30,834 bases of DNA from positions 1 through 30,834 of IMG/VR virus record IMGVR_UViG_3300034120_001632, one strand, 5' to 3'. Position numbers and translations under genes: made by a program. The notes below the pieces were generated by a model. The model had not been told where the DNA came from. It saw nothing but the letters and a program-made list of their open reading frames with translations, and ran no database searches. This DNA is from a virus. Below, piece after piece: positions 8,411 to 16,316 of this stretch; the first letter of the stretch is position 1, and every line of letters begins with the position of its first letter.

Positions 8411-9581
8411 ATTTGCAATTTATACATCTTTCTACAATACATCAAAGTATATTGATAGGTTGTATGAAAATATAATGTCAATTGATTATACAGACTTTAC
8501 TTGGTTTGTTACTGATGATTATAGCAATGATGATACAAAACAAAATTTATTAGAAAAAATTAAAGATAATACTAAAATTGTTTATGTTGAACAAAATCAT
8601 AAAATGGAAATGTATTGGCAGCCAAATAAATTTATACCATCTGAATATGAGTATGTATTGTTGGTTGATAGTGACGACTTGGTAGACAAAAACATATTGA
8701 CTGTTTATAATAATTTAATCAAAAAATACAATGATCTTTCTATAATAACATGTGATTTCACAAGAATCAATGAAACTGATGGATCTGTTCATTCTTTCGG
8801 TTATATTCTTAATCAAGAAAAATTGACTGATAAATTAAATCATTTTCATCCACAAATCGATTATTGTAACAATTTAAACTATTATTGTTTTGGACACGGA
8901 AGATGTTTTAAAAATATTAAAGATTTAAAATTTAATGTTAATACGTTTAATGATGTATGTGAAGATTCTTATAGAATGTTATACATGAATGGATATGGTA
9001 ATTGGCTGCATGTACCAAGAAATCTTTATACATGGACACTTAGAAACGATTCAATTTCAAGTACGAAAAGTTCAAGTCATGATTTGACATATAATAAAAA
9101 TTTTGATATTGGATTAGAAAAATCAATATCATCAAATTATGAGTCTATATATAGTTATAATTCAATTTATAAAGAATTGAATTCAATCATGTATTTCGGC
9201 ATGAATACAGATTTTAAAAACATATCTATAATTTCACCAAATCTAGATGTAGATCAAAAAGAAAAAATAAAAGAAATTTATATTGATAAAAACATTGAAT
9301 TTAATAAATGTCATGGATCTGACCATTATACAATTATATTAAATTATTTTGAAAGTGAAGATGGTTTGTGTGACGTACTAGATAAATTAAAATCTTTAAA
9401 TAATAAAATGTGCATTAAAATGTACTATTTAAATGAAAGTGTACATTTAACAAATACATCTAGAGATGAGTTATTGAATGAAAAGTTAAATAAATTTAAA
9501 TCAATTATATCTAAATATTTTTATAATTTTTCCTATTATTCTTATTTTAGACATTTAAATTTTACGATCATACATCAATAA
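8394..9581 (+). CDS. GT2-type glycosyltransferase
   Basis: 395 residues. The GT2 N-terminus FAIYTSFYNTSKYIDRL, FTWFVTDDYSNDD and the DXD site LLVDSDDLVDKN (92-95) are clear. The C-terminal ~150 residues (from about 245) show no motif I recognise and may bind the acceptor. Its ATG lies inside the end of the preceding gene (17-nt overlap), and its stop is one base before the next start. Base composition is extreme: 9481-9540 has only 5 G/C in 60 by hand count. Donor and acceptor are unknown. Confidence 0.8.
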   Translation: MNHQLKFAIYTSFYNTSKYIDRLYENIMSIDYTDFTWFVTDDYSNDDTKQNLLEKIKDNTKIVYVEQNHKMEMYWQPNKFIPSEYEYVLLVDSDDLVDKNILTVYNNLIKKYNDLSIITCDFTRINETDGSVHSFGYILNQEKLTDKLNHFHPQIDYCNNLNYYCFGHGRCFKNIKDLKFNVNTFNDVCEDSYRMLYMNGYGNWLHVPRNLYTWTLRNDSISSTKSSSHDLTYNKNFDIGLEKSISSNYESIYSYNSIYKELNSIMYFGMNTDFKNISIISPNLDVDQKEKIKEIYIDKNIEFNKCHGSDHYTIILNYFESEDGLCDVLDKLKSLNNKMCIKMYYLNESVHLTNTSRDELLNEKLNKFKSIISKYFYNFSYYSYFRHLNFTIIHQ

Positions 9582-9582
9582 T

Positions 9583-10521
9583 ATGAATATTTTAATCTTA
9601 ACTGCCTTCACAAAAAACGTAGTTTGGAACAATTATGGCAATTGTGATTTTGGAAAATTTACATCTGAAATCAATTTGAAATACGCAAATAAAAATAATT
9701 ATAGTTTTGTATGTGAAATTTTACAAGAACCATTAGTTGATAGACAGAATTCGTGGATCAAAATACCGTTAATCCAAAAATATTTGTCTCAATATGATTA
9801 TGTTGTTTGGATAGATGCTGATGCTATTTTTTTAAAAAATATTAAAATTGAAGAATTTATAGAAGATGGAATTGATTTAATACTTTCAAAAAATGCGTTA
9901 TCTGAAAATAAAATCATGTATACAATTACAAGTACAGGATTTATGGTATGGAAAAATTCTAAGTGGTCAATTGATACGTTGAATCAACTGTGGGAAAATT
10001 ATAACTTATATGCATATAGTCATTTTCATGAACAAACCGCATTAGATCAACTACTGTTGCCTAAACTAACAAGTCAAAATTTAATTAACAAAGAACTGTC
10101 TGATCTAGAAAACAGTTTAATTCAAGAAAACGTTAAAATCATACCATATAGTTATCATAATCTTTCATATGATACACTATTCATATACCATGCTGGTGGA
10201 GATACACCAACAAAATTTAAAAGATTAGTTGATGTATATGAAAAATATAACAATAATAAATTAAAAATATTATTCCAATACGGATCGTTTTTATGTATGT
10301 GGCTTTATAATACCGGCGAATACTCTGTAGAAATATTAGGAGTTAAGGAAAACGAAGAGTTTCTGTTACAGAAATATGATTCTATATACTTTTTAAATGA
10401 TAGGCCAGATCGAAGTATTTATTTTGTAGTAAACAATTTATGTAATTATGCATATTATAAAGTAAAAGTATATAACAATAAAGAAAATTTTTCATGTTAT
10501 AAAAAATTTAAATTTGCTTAA
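9583..10521 (+). CDS. GT34/GMA12-like galactosyl- or mannosyltransferase-type protein
   Basis: 312 residues. The motif YDYVVWIDADAIFLKN (DAD at 78-80), a later HEQTALDQ and IYHAGGDTPTKF match the GMA12/MNN10 (GT34)-like arrangement: DXD, then an acceptor-site E-Q, then a metal-binding His-Ala-Gly. This family uses UDP-galactose or GDP-mannose donors. The C-terminal 80 residues (from about 230) are extra and unrecognised. It is the last gene of the forward glycosyltransferase operon. The acceptor is unknown; fibre glycosylation is inferred from the locus. Confidence 0.72.
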   Translation: MNILILTAFTKNVVWNNYGNCDFGKFTSEINLKYANKNNYSFVCEILQEPLVDRQNSWIKIPLIQKYLSQYDYVVWIDADAIFLKNIKIEEFIEDGIDLILSKNALSENKIMYTITSTGFMVWKNSKWSIDTLNQLWENYNLYAYSHFHEQTALDQLLLPKLTSQNLINKELSDLENSLIQENVKIIPYSYHNLSYDTLFIYHAGGDTPTKFKRLVDVYEKYNNNKLKILFQYGSFLCMWLYNTGEYSVEILGVKENEEFLLQKYDSIYFLNDRPDRSIYFVVNNLCNYAYYKVKVYNNKENFSCYKKFKFA

Positions 10522-10533
10522 TATATATACCAT

Positions 10534-10812
10534 ATGTCAGAACCTATTAAATTCACACAACAAGAGTTGGATTCACTAAAGAAAATTCAACTCAGTTTTC
10601 AAGAAAATATCATGTCATTCGGTCAATTGTATTTAGACAAAATGACACTAGACGCAAAAATTAAAGAACTATCTCAAGTTGAATCTAACCTTAGAACCAA
10701 CTACGAAAAGATTCAAAAAGATGAAGATGAGTGGTTAAACTCCATCACAACCAAATATGGTGAAGGTTCACTAAATCTAAAAGATGGTACTTTTATACCA
10801 AATCCTAAATAA
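10534..10812 (+). CDS. Small coiled-coil hypothetical protein
   Basis: 92 residues, mostly predicted helix with heptad-like Leu/Ile spacing (residues 8-65), highly charged, ending in a short Gly/Pro tail. I recall similar short proteins beginning with a SEPIKFT-type sequence in T4-like marine phages, but no function. It begins 12 bases after the last glycosyltransferase and has more balanced base composition than that island, so it probably belongs to the phage backbone. No Shine-Dalgarno is present. Confidence 0.65.
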   Translation: MSEPIKFTQQELDSLKKIQLSFQENIMSFGQLYLDKMTLDAKIKELSQVESNLRTNYEKIQKDEDEWLNSITTKYGEGSLNLKDGTFIPNPK

Positions 10813-10972
10813 ACTTTTACAATTATCAGGTGCGCTGCGCTTTTTATATTGCGGTTGCTTTATTATTATAATAAATGCTTAATGCTTTTTTATATATAAA
10901 TGTTGCGCTTTTAATATATGCTTTTTATACATTTAAGTCAACTTATTTTAACCTCCTGATATTTATTTTATT
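10813..10972 (+). other. 160-bp intergenic region with GCTTTTTATA-type repeats
   Basis: No open frame of note. It contains five degenerate copies of G-C followed by a T-run and TATA-like sequence, beginning at 10839, 10857, 10884, 10907 and 10920. At the 3' end an ATATTTAT box precedes the next start. GCGCTGCGC plus five Ts at 10832-10845 could form only a 3-bp hairpin, too weak to call a terminator. Confidence 0.5.
10959..10966 (+). promoter_or_regulatory. ATATTTAT box, candidate late promoter
   Basis: ATATTTAT six bases before the ATG of the HAD-phosphatase gene. The same octamer lies upstream of several other unit-leading genes in this window. Promoter function is inferred. Confidence 0.35.
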
Positions 10973-11608
10973 ATGATCAAACTTAAAGCGCTTCTACCTG
11001 AAGTTTGGGATGCTAACCTCCTGGAGCAATCTGAACCATTTATTGTATTTTGTGACATGGATGGTGTGATGTGCAATTTTGATTTACAATTTGCTCAAAT
11101 GATAGGATCATCACCTAAAGAGTTTGAATCGCAATATGGTACTCCAAAATTTTGGGATGCAATTGCTGATAAAGGTGAAGTATTTTGGTCAAGTATGCAA
11201 AAAATGCCTGATTTTGATCAACTTAAAGATGGTATAGTTAAAATTGTTAATGATAACAATCTAGATCTACAAGTTTTAACAAGTACTAGCGGTAACTGGA
11301 TTCTTAAAAACCACCCAAGAGAAGAAGCCAAAGATATCATTAGAAATATAGAAAAAGGTAAATTACAGTGGTTAAGTAACCATTGGTCTGGCTTAAAAGT
11401 TAACTTCAGCGGTTCAGGTAGAGGAAAAGGTAAGTTTGCTAAACCAAATAGCTGCTTAATTGATGATTTGCCTAAAAATGTAGAATCATTTGAAACTGCT
11501 GGTGGTAAAGGTATTATACATACAAATGCGTCAAGTACATTATCTGGTTTACAATTGTTAATAAATCAATTGCCAGAATCATTTGGTTATAGTTATTCTA
11601 ATATATGA
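10973..11608 (+). CDS. HAD-superfamily phosphatase, 5'(3')-deoxyribonucleotidase-like
   Basis: 211 residues. HAD motif I is FCDMDGVMCNFD (DMDGV at 28-32), motif II is VLTSTSG (102-105), the lysine is in the GKGKFAKPN stretch (around 152-157), and motif IV is CLIDDL (DD at 164-165). Phage relatives with this pattern resemble 5'(3')-deoxyribonucleotidases, which dephosphorylate nucleotides, but the substrate cannot be read here. The first 20 residues (MIKLKALLPE...) precede the fold and resemble a prohead-protease propeptide (L-x-E sites at residues 8-10 and 16-18). The ATGA overlap with the next gene suggests coupled translation. Confidence 0.75.
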   Translation: MIKLKALLPEVWDANLLEQSEPFIVFCDMDGVMCNFDLQFAQMIGSSPKEFESQYGTPKFWDAIADKGEVFWSSMQKMPDFDQLKDGIVKIVNDNNLDLQVLTSTSGNWILKNHPREEAKDIIRNIEKGKLQWLSNHWSGLKVNFSGSGRGKGKFAKPNSCLIDDLPKNVESFETAGGKGIIHTNASSTLSGLQLLINQLPESFGYSYSNI

Positions 11609-12288
11609 AAGTAAGAATCTATAATAATACTCTAAATCCAGCTCTTTGGGATGGTTTAAAACTAAAACCAGATGTAGCTGAATCTTTAAAGTCTATAGGA
11701 CAATCCTTCTACAAGGATACAGAATTAACCGTTCCAGTTAAAGATATTATAATGGTTGGTAGCAGCGCAAATTATAACTGGTCAGATTTTAGTGATATTG
11801 ACATTCATATAGTCATAGATTTCAAAGACGTATCTGAAGATGTAGAAATGGTTGAAAAGATGGTAAATGCCATTAAAGGTAAATGGAATGAAGACCATGA
11901 CATTCATGTTAAAGGATTTAACGTTGAAGTATACATTCAAGACATTTCTAAGAAAAATAGATCCACTGGAGTTTATTCATTGTTAAATAACAAATGGGTG
12001 ACTGAACCAAAGAAGGAGAATTTTGAATTGGATAAAGAACAAATCCAACAAAAATACAGTGATATGGTGTTGAAAATTAAAAATGCACTAGAATCTGAAA
12101 GTTTGGTTAAGTTAAAGAAAGTTTTGAAAGATTTGTATGATATGAGAGAAGTTGGATTAAACAAGTCTGGAGAATTTAGTACAGAGAATATTGTTTTTAA
12201 AGTATTAAGATCCAGAGGTCACCTAGATAAACTCAGAAATGGTATCAATCAGATATTTGATAAAACGGTTAGTTTGAAAGAATCTTAA
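11605..12288 (+). CDS. Pol beta-superfamily nucleotidyltransferase
   Basis: 227 residues. GSSANYNWSDFSDIDIHIVID (52-72) is the minimal nucleotidyltransferase signature G-S-x(n)-D-x-D, with catalytic D64 and D66. It is followed by a strand carrying a possible third acidic residue (FNVEVYI) and a helical C-terminal half. Such enzymes transfer a nucleotide to protein, RNA or a small molecule; the target is unknown. Related proteins are frequent in large marine phages next to HAD phosphatases. Its last 20 bases overlap the convergent homing endonuclease gene, so the C-terminus may have been altered by that insertion. Confidence 0.72.
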   Translation: MKVRIYNNTLNPALWDGLKLKPDVAESLKSIGQSFYKDTELTVPVKDIIMVGSSANYNWSDFSDIDIHIVIDFKDVSEDVEMVEKMVNAIKGKWNEDHDIHVKGFNVEVYIQDISKKNRSTGVYSLLNNKWVTEPKKENFELDKEQIQQKYSDMVLKIKNALESESLVKLKKVLKDLYDMREVGLNKSGEFSTENIVFKVLRSRGHLDKLRNGINQIFDKTVSLKES

Positions 12289-13777
12289 GGAAATATTTGC
12301 CGTGGCCGCAATCCCAAATTCTATCATAACCATTATTTTTCATATTTTCCCATTCACTTAATGAATGGTTGTATATTTTTAATATTTTTTCTAATTTGTG
12401 TTTTTGAAAACTCATGCGGTGTCTGATATCTTTATAATTATTTATAAGATAATGATAATTAGGTGGTGTATGACTTACAAAATTGAATCCTAAAGTTTCA
12501 TATATTTTGCCGGTAAAATATCTTCTGTCACTATAACTTACTATATTTTTTGGATTATAATGTTTGATAAAATGTTTTAATAATTTACTTGCACCACCAT
12601 TAACTGTAGTATTAATTGCATTACAAAATCTAACTAATTCCCAATCACTTGTTTTATCAAAACGGGAAGTTTTTCTAAATGTCATAATACTAACCAGATC
12701 ATTTTTATTATACAATCCTAATTTAACTGTAGACTTATCTTCACCTTGTAAATGATTGTCATTTAAAAACTTATTTTTTTCAGTTTCATTTACTTCTTTA
12801 ATAATGCAATCTCTAGCATTAATTTTAAATAGTGTATTGGTTTTCAACAGTGTTTTGACAATTGATTTTACAATTTCTGTTTTATTGATCCACTCATTTT
12901 CGAAAATATGAATTAGTGATATACCATAAAAACTGCAAGATTTTGTTTTATTCAAATGATAGTTTTTATTGATACCACCACCGTTTTCACTGTGCCAGTA
13001 TAATCCATCAATTTCAAACGCAATTTTTAATTCTGGAATATAAAAATCCAATTCTTTGCCATTTAATACTGTTCTATCATTTCTTTTAATAACAGCATCT
13101 TTTGGTAAAATTTCTTGTAAAAAATTGTAAAAATGATTTTCAACAGTAGTGATTTTTTCTGGATGACAATAATCACAAAACAAGTTGTTTAAGTTATAAA
13201 CCGTAGATTCTAATGTTTTATTACATACGTCACATTTGAATTTATAAATGTTACTAAAGTGATAACCTTTGTAATCCACCTCATCACATAGAAATTGTAA
13301 TTTGTTACTATTACAGTAATTTACTAGAAATTCATAGTGGTTTGATTTCTTACTAACTGATCTTTTATCTAAGACAGATTTTATCTTGGCTGCATTGTCC
13401 ACTCCATATCTATCCATCATAGTAGATTTTATTTTTTCTACATTTATATAACTTTCAGATCCATATTTTAGTAGAAGAGTTTGTTTTACCTTCTCTTTAT
13501 ATTCAGGCAATTTACTGTAACTATCAACTCCATATTTTTTAACAATTGCAGATTTAAAATTAGATTTTACAACATCTGTAGTCATTGGGTGACCACCGTA
13601 TTTTTCATCAAAAGTTTTTTTCTGACCATCAATTATTTTTTGTTTTGTTGAATTATCACTATTACTACATTTCTTGCTACAAAAGATCTTTGGTTTGCTC
13701 ACTCTACATTCAAACAAATTATTACAATGTTTACAGTTTAAAGATAACCAGTTTTTTGAATTTTTAGATCTAGCCAT
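12269..13777 (-). CDS. Free-standing homing endonuclease, Vsr/EDxHD-like, with zinc fingers
   Basis: 502 residues. A first zinc finger is at Cys15, 18, 33, 37. Two or three repeats of a K-YG-D/S motif follow (about 55-130), a DNA-reading module common in phage homing enzymes. A second finger is at Cys182, 185, 201, 204. The nuclease core is ELDFYIPELKIAFEIDGLYWH (242-262) with YHLNKT after it, resembling the Vsr-like EDxHD homing nucleases such as I-Bth0305I. The C-terminal part (about 323-440) looks like a GNAT-type fold often attached to this family. It is on the opposite strand to its neighbours and is a likely mobile gene, perhaps cutting phages that lack it. There is no sign of an intron. 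Confidence 0.78.
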   Translation of the reverse strand: MARSKNSKNWLSLNCKHCNNLFECRVSKPKIFCSKKCSNSDNSTKQKIIDGQKKTFDEKYGGHPMTTDVVKSNFKSAIVKKYGVDSYSKLPEYKEKVKQTLLLKYGSESYINVEKIKSTMMDRYGVDNAAKIKSVLDKRSVSKKSNHYEFLVNYCNSNKLQFLCDEVDYKGYHFSNIYKFKCDVCNKTLESTVYNLNNLFCDYCHPEKITTVENHFYNFLQEILPKDAVIKRNDRTVLNGKELDFYIPELKIAFEIDGLYWHSENGGGINKNYHLNKTKSCSFYGISLIHIFENEWINKTEIVKSIVKTLLKTNTLFKINARDCIIKEVNETEKNKFLNDNHLQGEDKSTVKLGLYNKNDLVSIMTFRKTSRFDKTSDWELVRFCNAINTTVNGGASKLLKHFIKHYNPKNIVSYSDRRYFTGKIYETLGFNFVSHTPPNYHYLINNYKDIRHRMSFQKHKLEKILKIYNHSLSEWENMKNNGYDRIWDCGHGKYFLKILSN

Positions 13778-13893
13778 AATTGGAGTTTGGTTTGTATAGA
13801 GTATAACTATTTAAAAATTAAAACACAATTTAAAAAAAAGTACTTTTAATTTATATTTATTATTACAACAACTAAATAAGGATTTAAAAATTT
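13778..13893. promoter_or_regulatory. Upstream region of the tail tube gene with ATATTTAT box
   Basis: AT-rich 116 bp between the divergent homing endonuclease and tail tube genes. ATATTTAT lies at 13853-13860, 34 bases before the tube ATG, leaving room for a short leader. AAGGA at 13878-13882 is the only Shine-Dalgarno-like element near a major start, but its spacing (11 bases) is long. Confidence 0.4.
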
Positions 13894-14385
13894 ATGGCAG
13901 ATCTACTAAACAGTAATGAAATATTCTTTACACAATTTGAACCAAAAGTCAAAAATAGGTTTCTATTGTACTGTGATGGTATTCCAAGTTTCTTGATTAG
14001 AAAAGTCAAGAGACCAACAGTAACCAGTGAAAAGAAGACATTGGATCACATCAACATCCAACGTTACTACAAAGGCAAAACCACATGGGATAACATTACA
14101 ATGGAACTATATGATCCAATTGTACCATCTGGTGCTCAAGCAGTAATGGAATGGGTACGTTTGAGTCATGAATCTGTAACCGGCCGTGATGGTTATAGTG
14201 ACTTTTATAAGAAAGATCTAACCGTCAACGTTCTAGGTCCAGTAGGTGATAAAGTAGAAGAATGGACATTAAAGGGCGCATTCATCACCAGTGCTGATTT
14301 TGGTGAAATGGATTGGACTGATAGTGGTGATCCAGCAACCATTAGTTTGACTCTATCTGTAGATTACTGTATTCTACAATACTAA
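13894..14385 (+). CDS. 19: Tail tube protein, T4 gp19 family
   Basis: 163 residues, the length of T4 gp19. The pattern NRFLLYCDGIPSFLIRKVKRP, the loop with YYKGKTTWDNITMELYDP, then WVRLSHESVTGRDGY and a final GEMDWTDSGDPATISLTLSVDYC is typical of gp19/Hcp-like tube proteins, which stack as hexameric rings inside the contractile sheath. It has a strong terminator right after it, consistent with a very abundant product. Base and codon use are less AT-extreme than in the surrounding genes. The sheath gene, often adjacent in T4-like phages, is not in the window. Confidence 0.9.
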   Translation: MADLLNSNEIFFTQFEPKVKNRFLLYCDGIPSFLIRKVKRPTVTSEKKTLDHINIQRYYKGKTTWDNITMELYDPIVPSGAQAVMEWVRLSHESVTGRDGYSDFYKKDLTVNVLGPVGDKVEEWTLKGAFITSADFGEMDWTDSGDPATISLTLSVDYCILQY

Positions 14386-14410
14386 TAAAAACAAAAAACT
14401 TATCCTTTTT

Positions 14411-14440
14411 AAACTCCTTGACAAAACAAGGAGTTTTTTT
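14411..14440 (+). terminator. Rho-independent terminator after the tail tube gene
   Basis: Perfect 10-bp inverted repeat AAACTCCTTG / CAAGGAGTTT (14411-14420 and 14427-14436) with a 6-base loop, running into a T tract to 14440. It lies 26 bases after the tube stop codon. Confidence 0.9.
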
Positions 14441-14463
14441 ATGTACATTAACAATTAAGTACT

Positions 14464-14471
14464 ATATTTAT
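14464..14471 (+). promoter_or_regulatory. ATATTTAT box, candidate late promoter
   Basis: ATATTTAT five bases before the ATG of the adenylyltransferase-like gene and directly after the tube terminator, where a new promoter is needed if the terminator is efficient. Confidence 0.4.
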
Positions 14472-14476
14472 ATAAC

Positions 14477-15421
14477 ATGAACTTGAAAAGCGTAATTGGA
14501 ATATATCCTGGTAGATTTCATCCACCACACAGAGGTCATTTAAATGCCTTTAATTTTTTAAAGTCAATAACTGGCAATGACACCTACGTTTCTACTAGTG
14601 GTAAAGTAGAACTACCAGACTCTCCACTTACATTTGGTGAAAAACAACAAATCTGGGTAAGACATGGTGTTGCACCTGATCACATCATACAAACAAAGAG
14701 CCCCTACAAATCAGTAGAAATTACACAGAAGTATGATCCAGACAAAACCAGTGTAATATTTGCATTGGGTCAAAAAGATGCAGAAAGATTAAAGGTAGAT
14801 CAAGGTGGTTATTTCAAGTCATTTAAAGGAGACACAAACCAATTAGACCCTCTCAGTAAAAGTGGATATGTACTAATTATACCTGAAAATCAAACCATGG
14901 TTGATGGTAGAATTTTAAGTGGAACTGCTGTAAGACAAATGTTAGGATCTGACAAATATACAGATGCACAAAAAGAACAGTTCTTTAGATACATCTTTGG
15001 ATGGTATGATATTGCTTTATTTAAAGACTTGACTCAGAAGTTTAAGTACAATAAAGTAAATGAGAGTATTGAATCTAAGTTAAGAAGAATAATTTCTCTT
15101 TTAAAAGAAGACGCAATTAAAGATACTACAAAAAAAACAAAAGCAGCTTTTGTTAATCAAAGAAGAGCTGAATTAAGAGCAAAAGAAGAAAAGTTAAAAG
15201 CTGCAAAAGTTAGATTATCCAATTTATCTAAAACTCAAGTAACATCAACAGATGTAAAGAATGAAAAACCATCTGAAGTTAAAGAACAAACAGATGCGGC
15301 TGATTTATCAAAACAAAGAAAAGATGCTCAAGATTCAGTTAAAACTGCAGAGGAAGAAGTAAAACAAGCTAAAGTATACTTATCTGCAGCTCAAAAAGAA
15401 TTATCTGCGGTATCAATTTAA
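14477..15421 (+). CDS. NMN-adenylyltransferase/cytidylyltransferase-like enzyme with coiled-coil C-terminal extension
   Basis: 314 residues. GIYPGRFHPPHRGHL (8-22) contains the HxGH nucleotide-binding motif (18-21), and RILSGTAVRQML carries the ISSTxxR-like motif (148-153). These define the nucleotidyltransferase alpha/beta-phosphodiesterase superfamily, which joins NMP to a phosphorylated substrate (NAD, CoA, FAD or CDP-type pathways). NadM/NadR-like NMN adenylylation is plausible but unproven. Residues from about 195 onward are not part of the enzyme: SKLRRIISLLKED is followed by a ~100-residue Lys/Glu/Ala-rich coiled coil. The gene sits between tail tube and gp26-like genes, so the extension could attach the enzyme to the virion (inference). 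Confidence 0.75.
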   Translation: MNLKSVIGIYPGRFHPPHRGHLNAFNFLKSITGNDTYVSTSGKVELPDSPLTFGEKQQIWVRHGVAPDHIIQTKSPYKSVEITQKYDPDKTSVIFALGQKDAERLKVDQGGYFKSFKGDTNQLDPLSKSGYVLIIPENQTMVDGRILSGTAVRQMLGSDKYTDAQKEQFFRYIFGWYDIALFKDLTQKFKYNKVNESIESKLRRIISLLKEDAIKDTTKKTKAAFVNQRRAELRAKEEKLKAAKVRLSNLSKTQVTSTDVKNEKPSEVKEQTDAADLSKQRKDAQDSVKTAEEEVKQAKVYLSAAQKELSAVSI

Positions 15422-15479
15422 ATAAAATAAATCAAATATTTAGATTCTTTTATATATATGTGTACAAGTTATACATTTT

Positions 15480-16316
15480 ATGGAAGACAATTTTACAGTA
15501 CCAATTACAAGACCACAAGCTTTTCAAGCTCCACCACCACAAAAACAAGAAGTTACTTATCCAACAGAGGTAATTGAACTTCCTTCACAAGGTCATTTTT
15601 ATCCAACTGGACATCCATTGTCTAGTGGTAAACTTGAATTGAAAATGATGACCGCAAAGGAAGAAGATATCCTAATGAGTCAAAATTTGATCAAAAAAGG
15701 TATTGTATTAGACAAACTGCTTGAAAATTTGATTGTAGATAAAGATGTAAAATTAGATGATTTGTTGTTAGTAGATAAAAATGCTATACTTGTAGCAGCT
15801 AGAAGATTGGCATATGGTGACGGATATGGACCAGTAGAAGTAACTTGTCCAAAATGTAGAGAAAAGAATCAAGTTACATTCAATTTGGGTGAAATCAAGA
15901 ATGAAGAGTTTGACTTTTCTAATTATACAAAAGGACAAAATTCATTTGAATTTGTTCTTCCTTATTCAAAAAAGACAATACATTACAGAATTTTGACTCA
16001 TAAAGATGAACAACAAATAGAAAATGAGTTAAAGGCTAATAACAAGATTCTTAAGGGTGCAGGATCTAATGAAGTTACTGCAAGATTAAGATCAATGATT
16101 ATTAGTGTGGACGGTAACAGTGATAGAAATTATATTAAAAAGTTTGTGGAGACAGAAATGGTTTCTAGAGATGCGTTGGCATTAAGACAATACATAAAAA
16201 AGAACACTCCTGATGTAGATTTGAACTTTGATTTTACATGCACAGATTGTTCACATGAAGAAAGGCTAGGTGTACCTTTAACGGTAACCTTTTTTTGGCC
16301 TGACACCGGCAGATAA
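15480..16316 (+). CDS. 26: T4 gp26-like tail/baseplate assembly protein
   Basis: 278 residues, longer than T4 gp26 (about 208) because of a Pro/Gln-rich N-terminus. ELPSQGHFYP, then the MMTAKEEDILMS stretch, two Cys pairs (123/126 CPKC and 254/257 CTDC, likely a zinc site) and a final FFWPD motif match the T4_baseplate (gp26) family as I know it. Its position just before the tape measure gene is that of tail assembly chaperones. FF at 271-272 is encoded by a run of seven Ts. A second open frame continues from there, so a longer frameshifted form is likely. Role: assembly of baseplate hub or tape measure, by family. Confidence 0.8.
   Translation: MEDNFTVPITRPQAFQAPPPQKQEVTYPTEVIELPSQGHFYPTGHPLSSGKLELKMMTAKEEDILMSQNLIKKGIVLDKLLENLIVDKDVKLDDLLLVDKNAILVAARRLAYGDGYGPVEVTCPKCREKNQVTFNLGEIKNEEFDFSNYTKGQNSFEFVLPYSKKTIHYRILTHKDEQQIENELKANNKILKGAGSNEVTARLRSMIISVDGNSDRNYIKKFVETEMVSRDALALRQYIKKNTPDVDLNFDFTCTDCSHEERLGVPLTVTFFWPDTGR

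Noticed and set aside
626-10521. Island for glycosylating phage DNA or host LPS
   Set aside because: No DNA-base-modifying genes (such as hydroxymethylase) are visible and none of the enzymes has a membrane anchor. The TibC-like enzyme and adjacent fibre favour a protein substrate. Not fully excluded.
10832-10845. Terminator GCGCTGCGC plus T5 after the 92-residue protein
   Set aside because: Only a 3-bp stem can form with a possible loop; too weak.
16290-16296. T7 run as a simple sequencing error
   Set aside because: Kept as an alternative but not preferred: the zero-frame end FFWPD is itself a family-typical C-terminus, as expected when both short and long forms are made.
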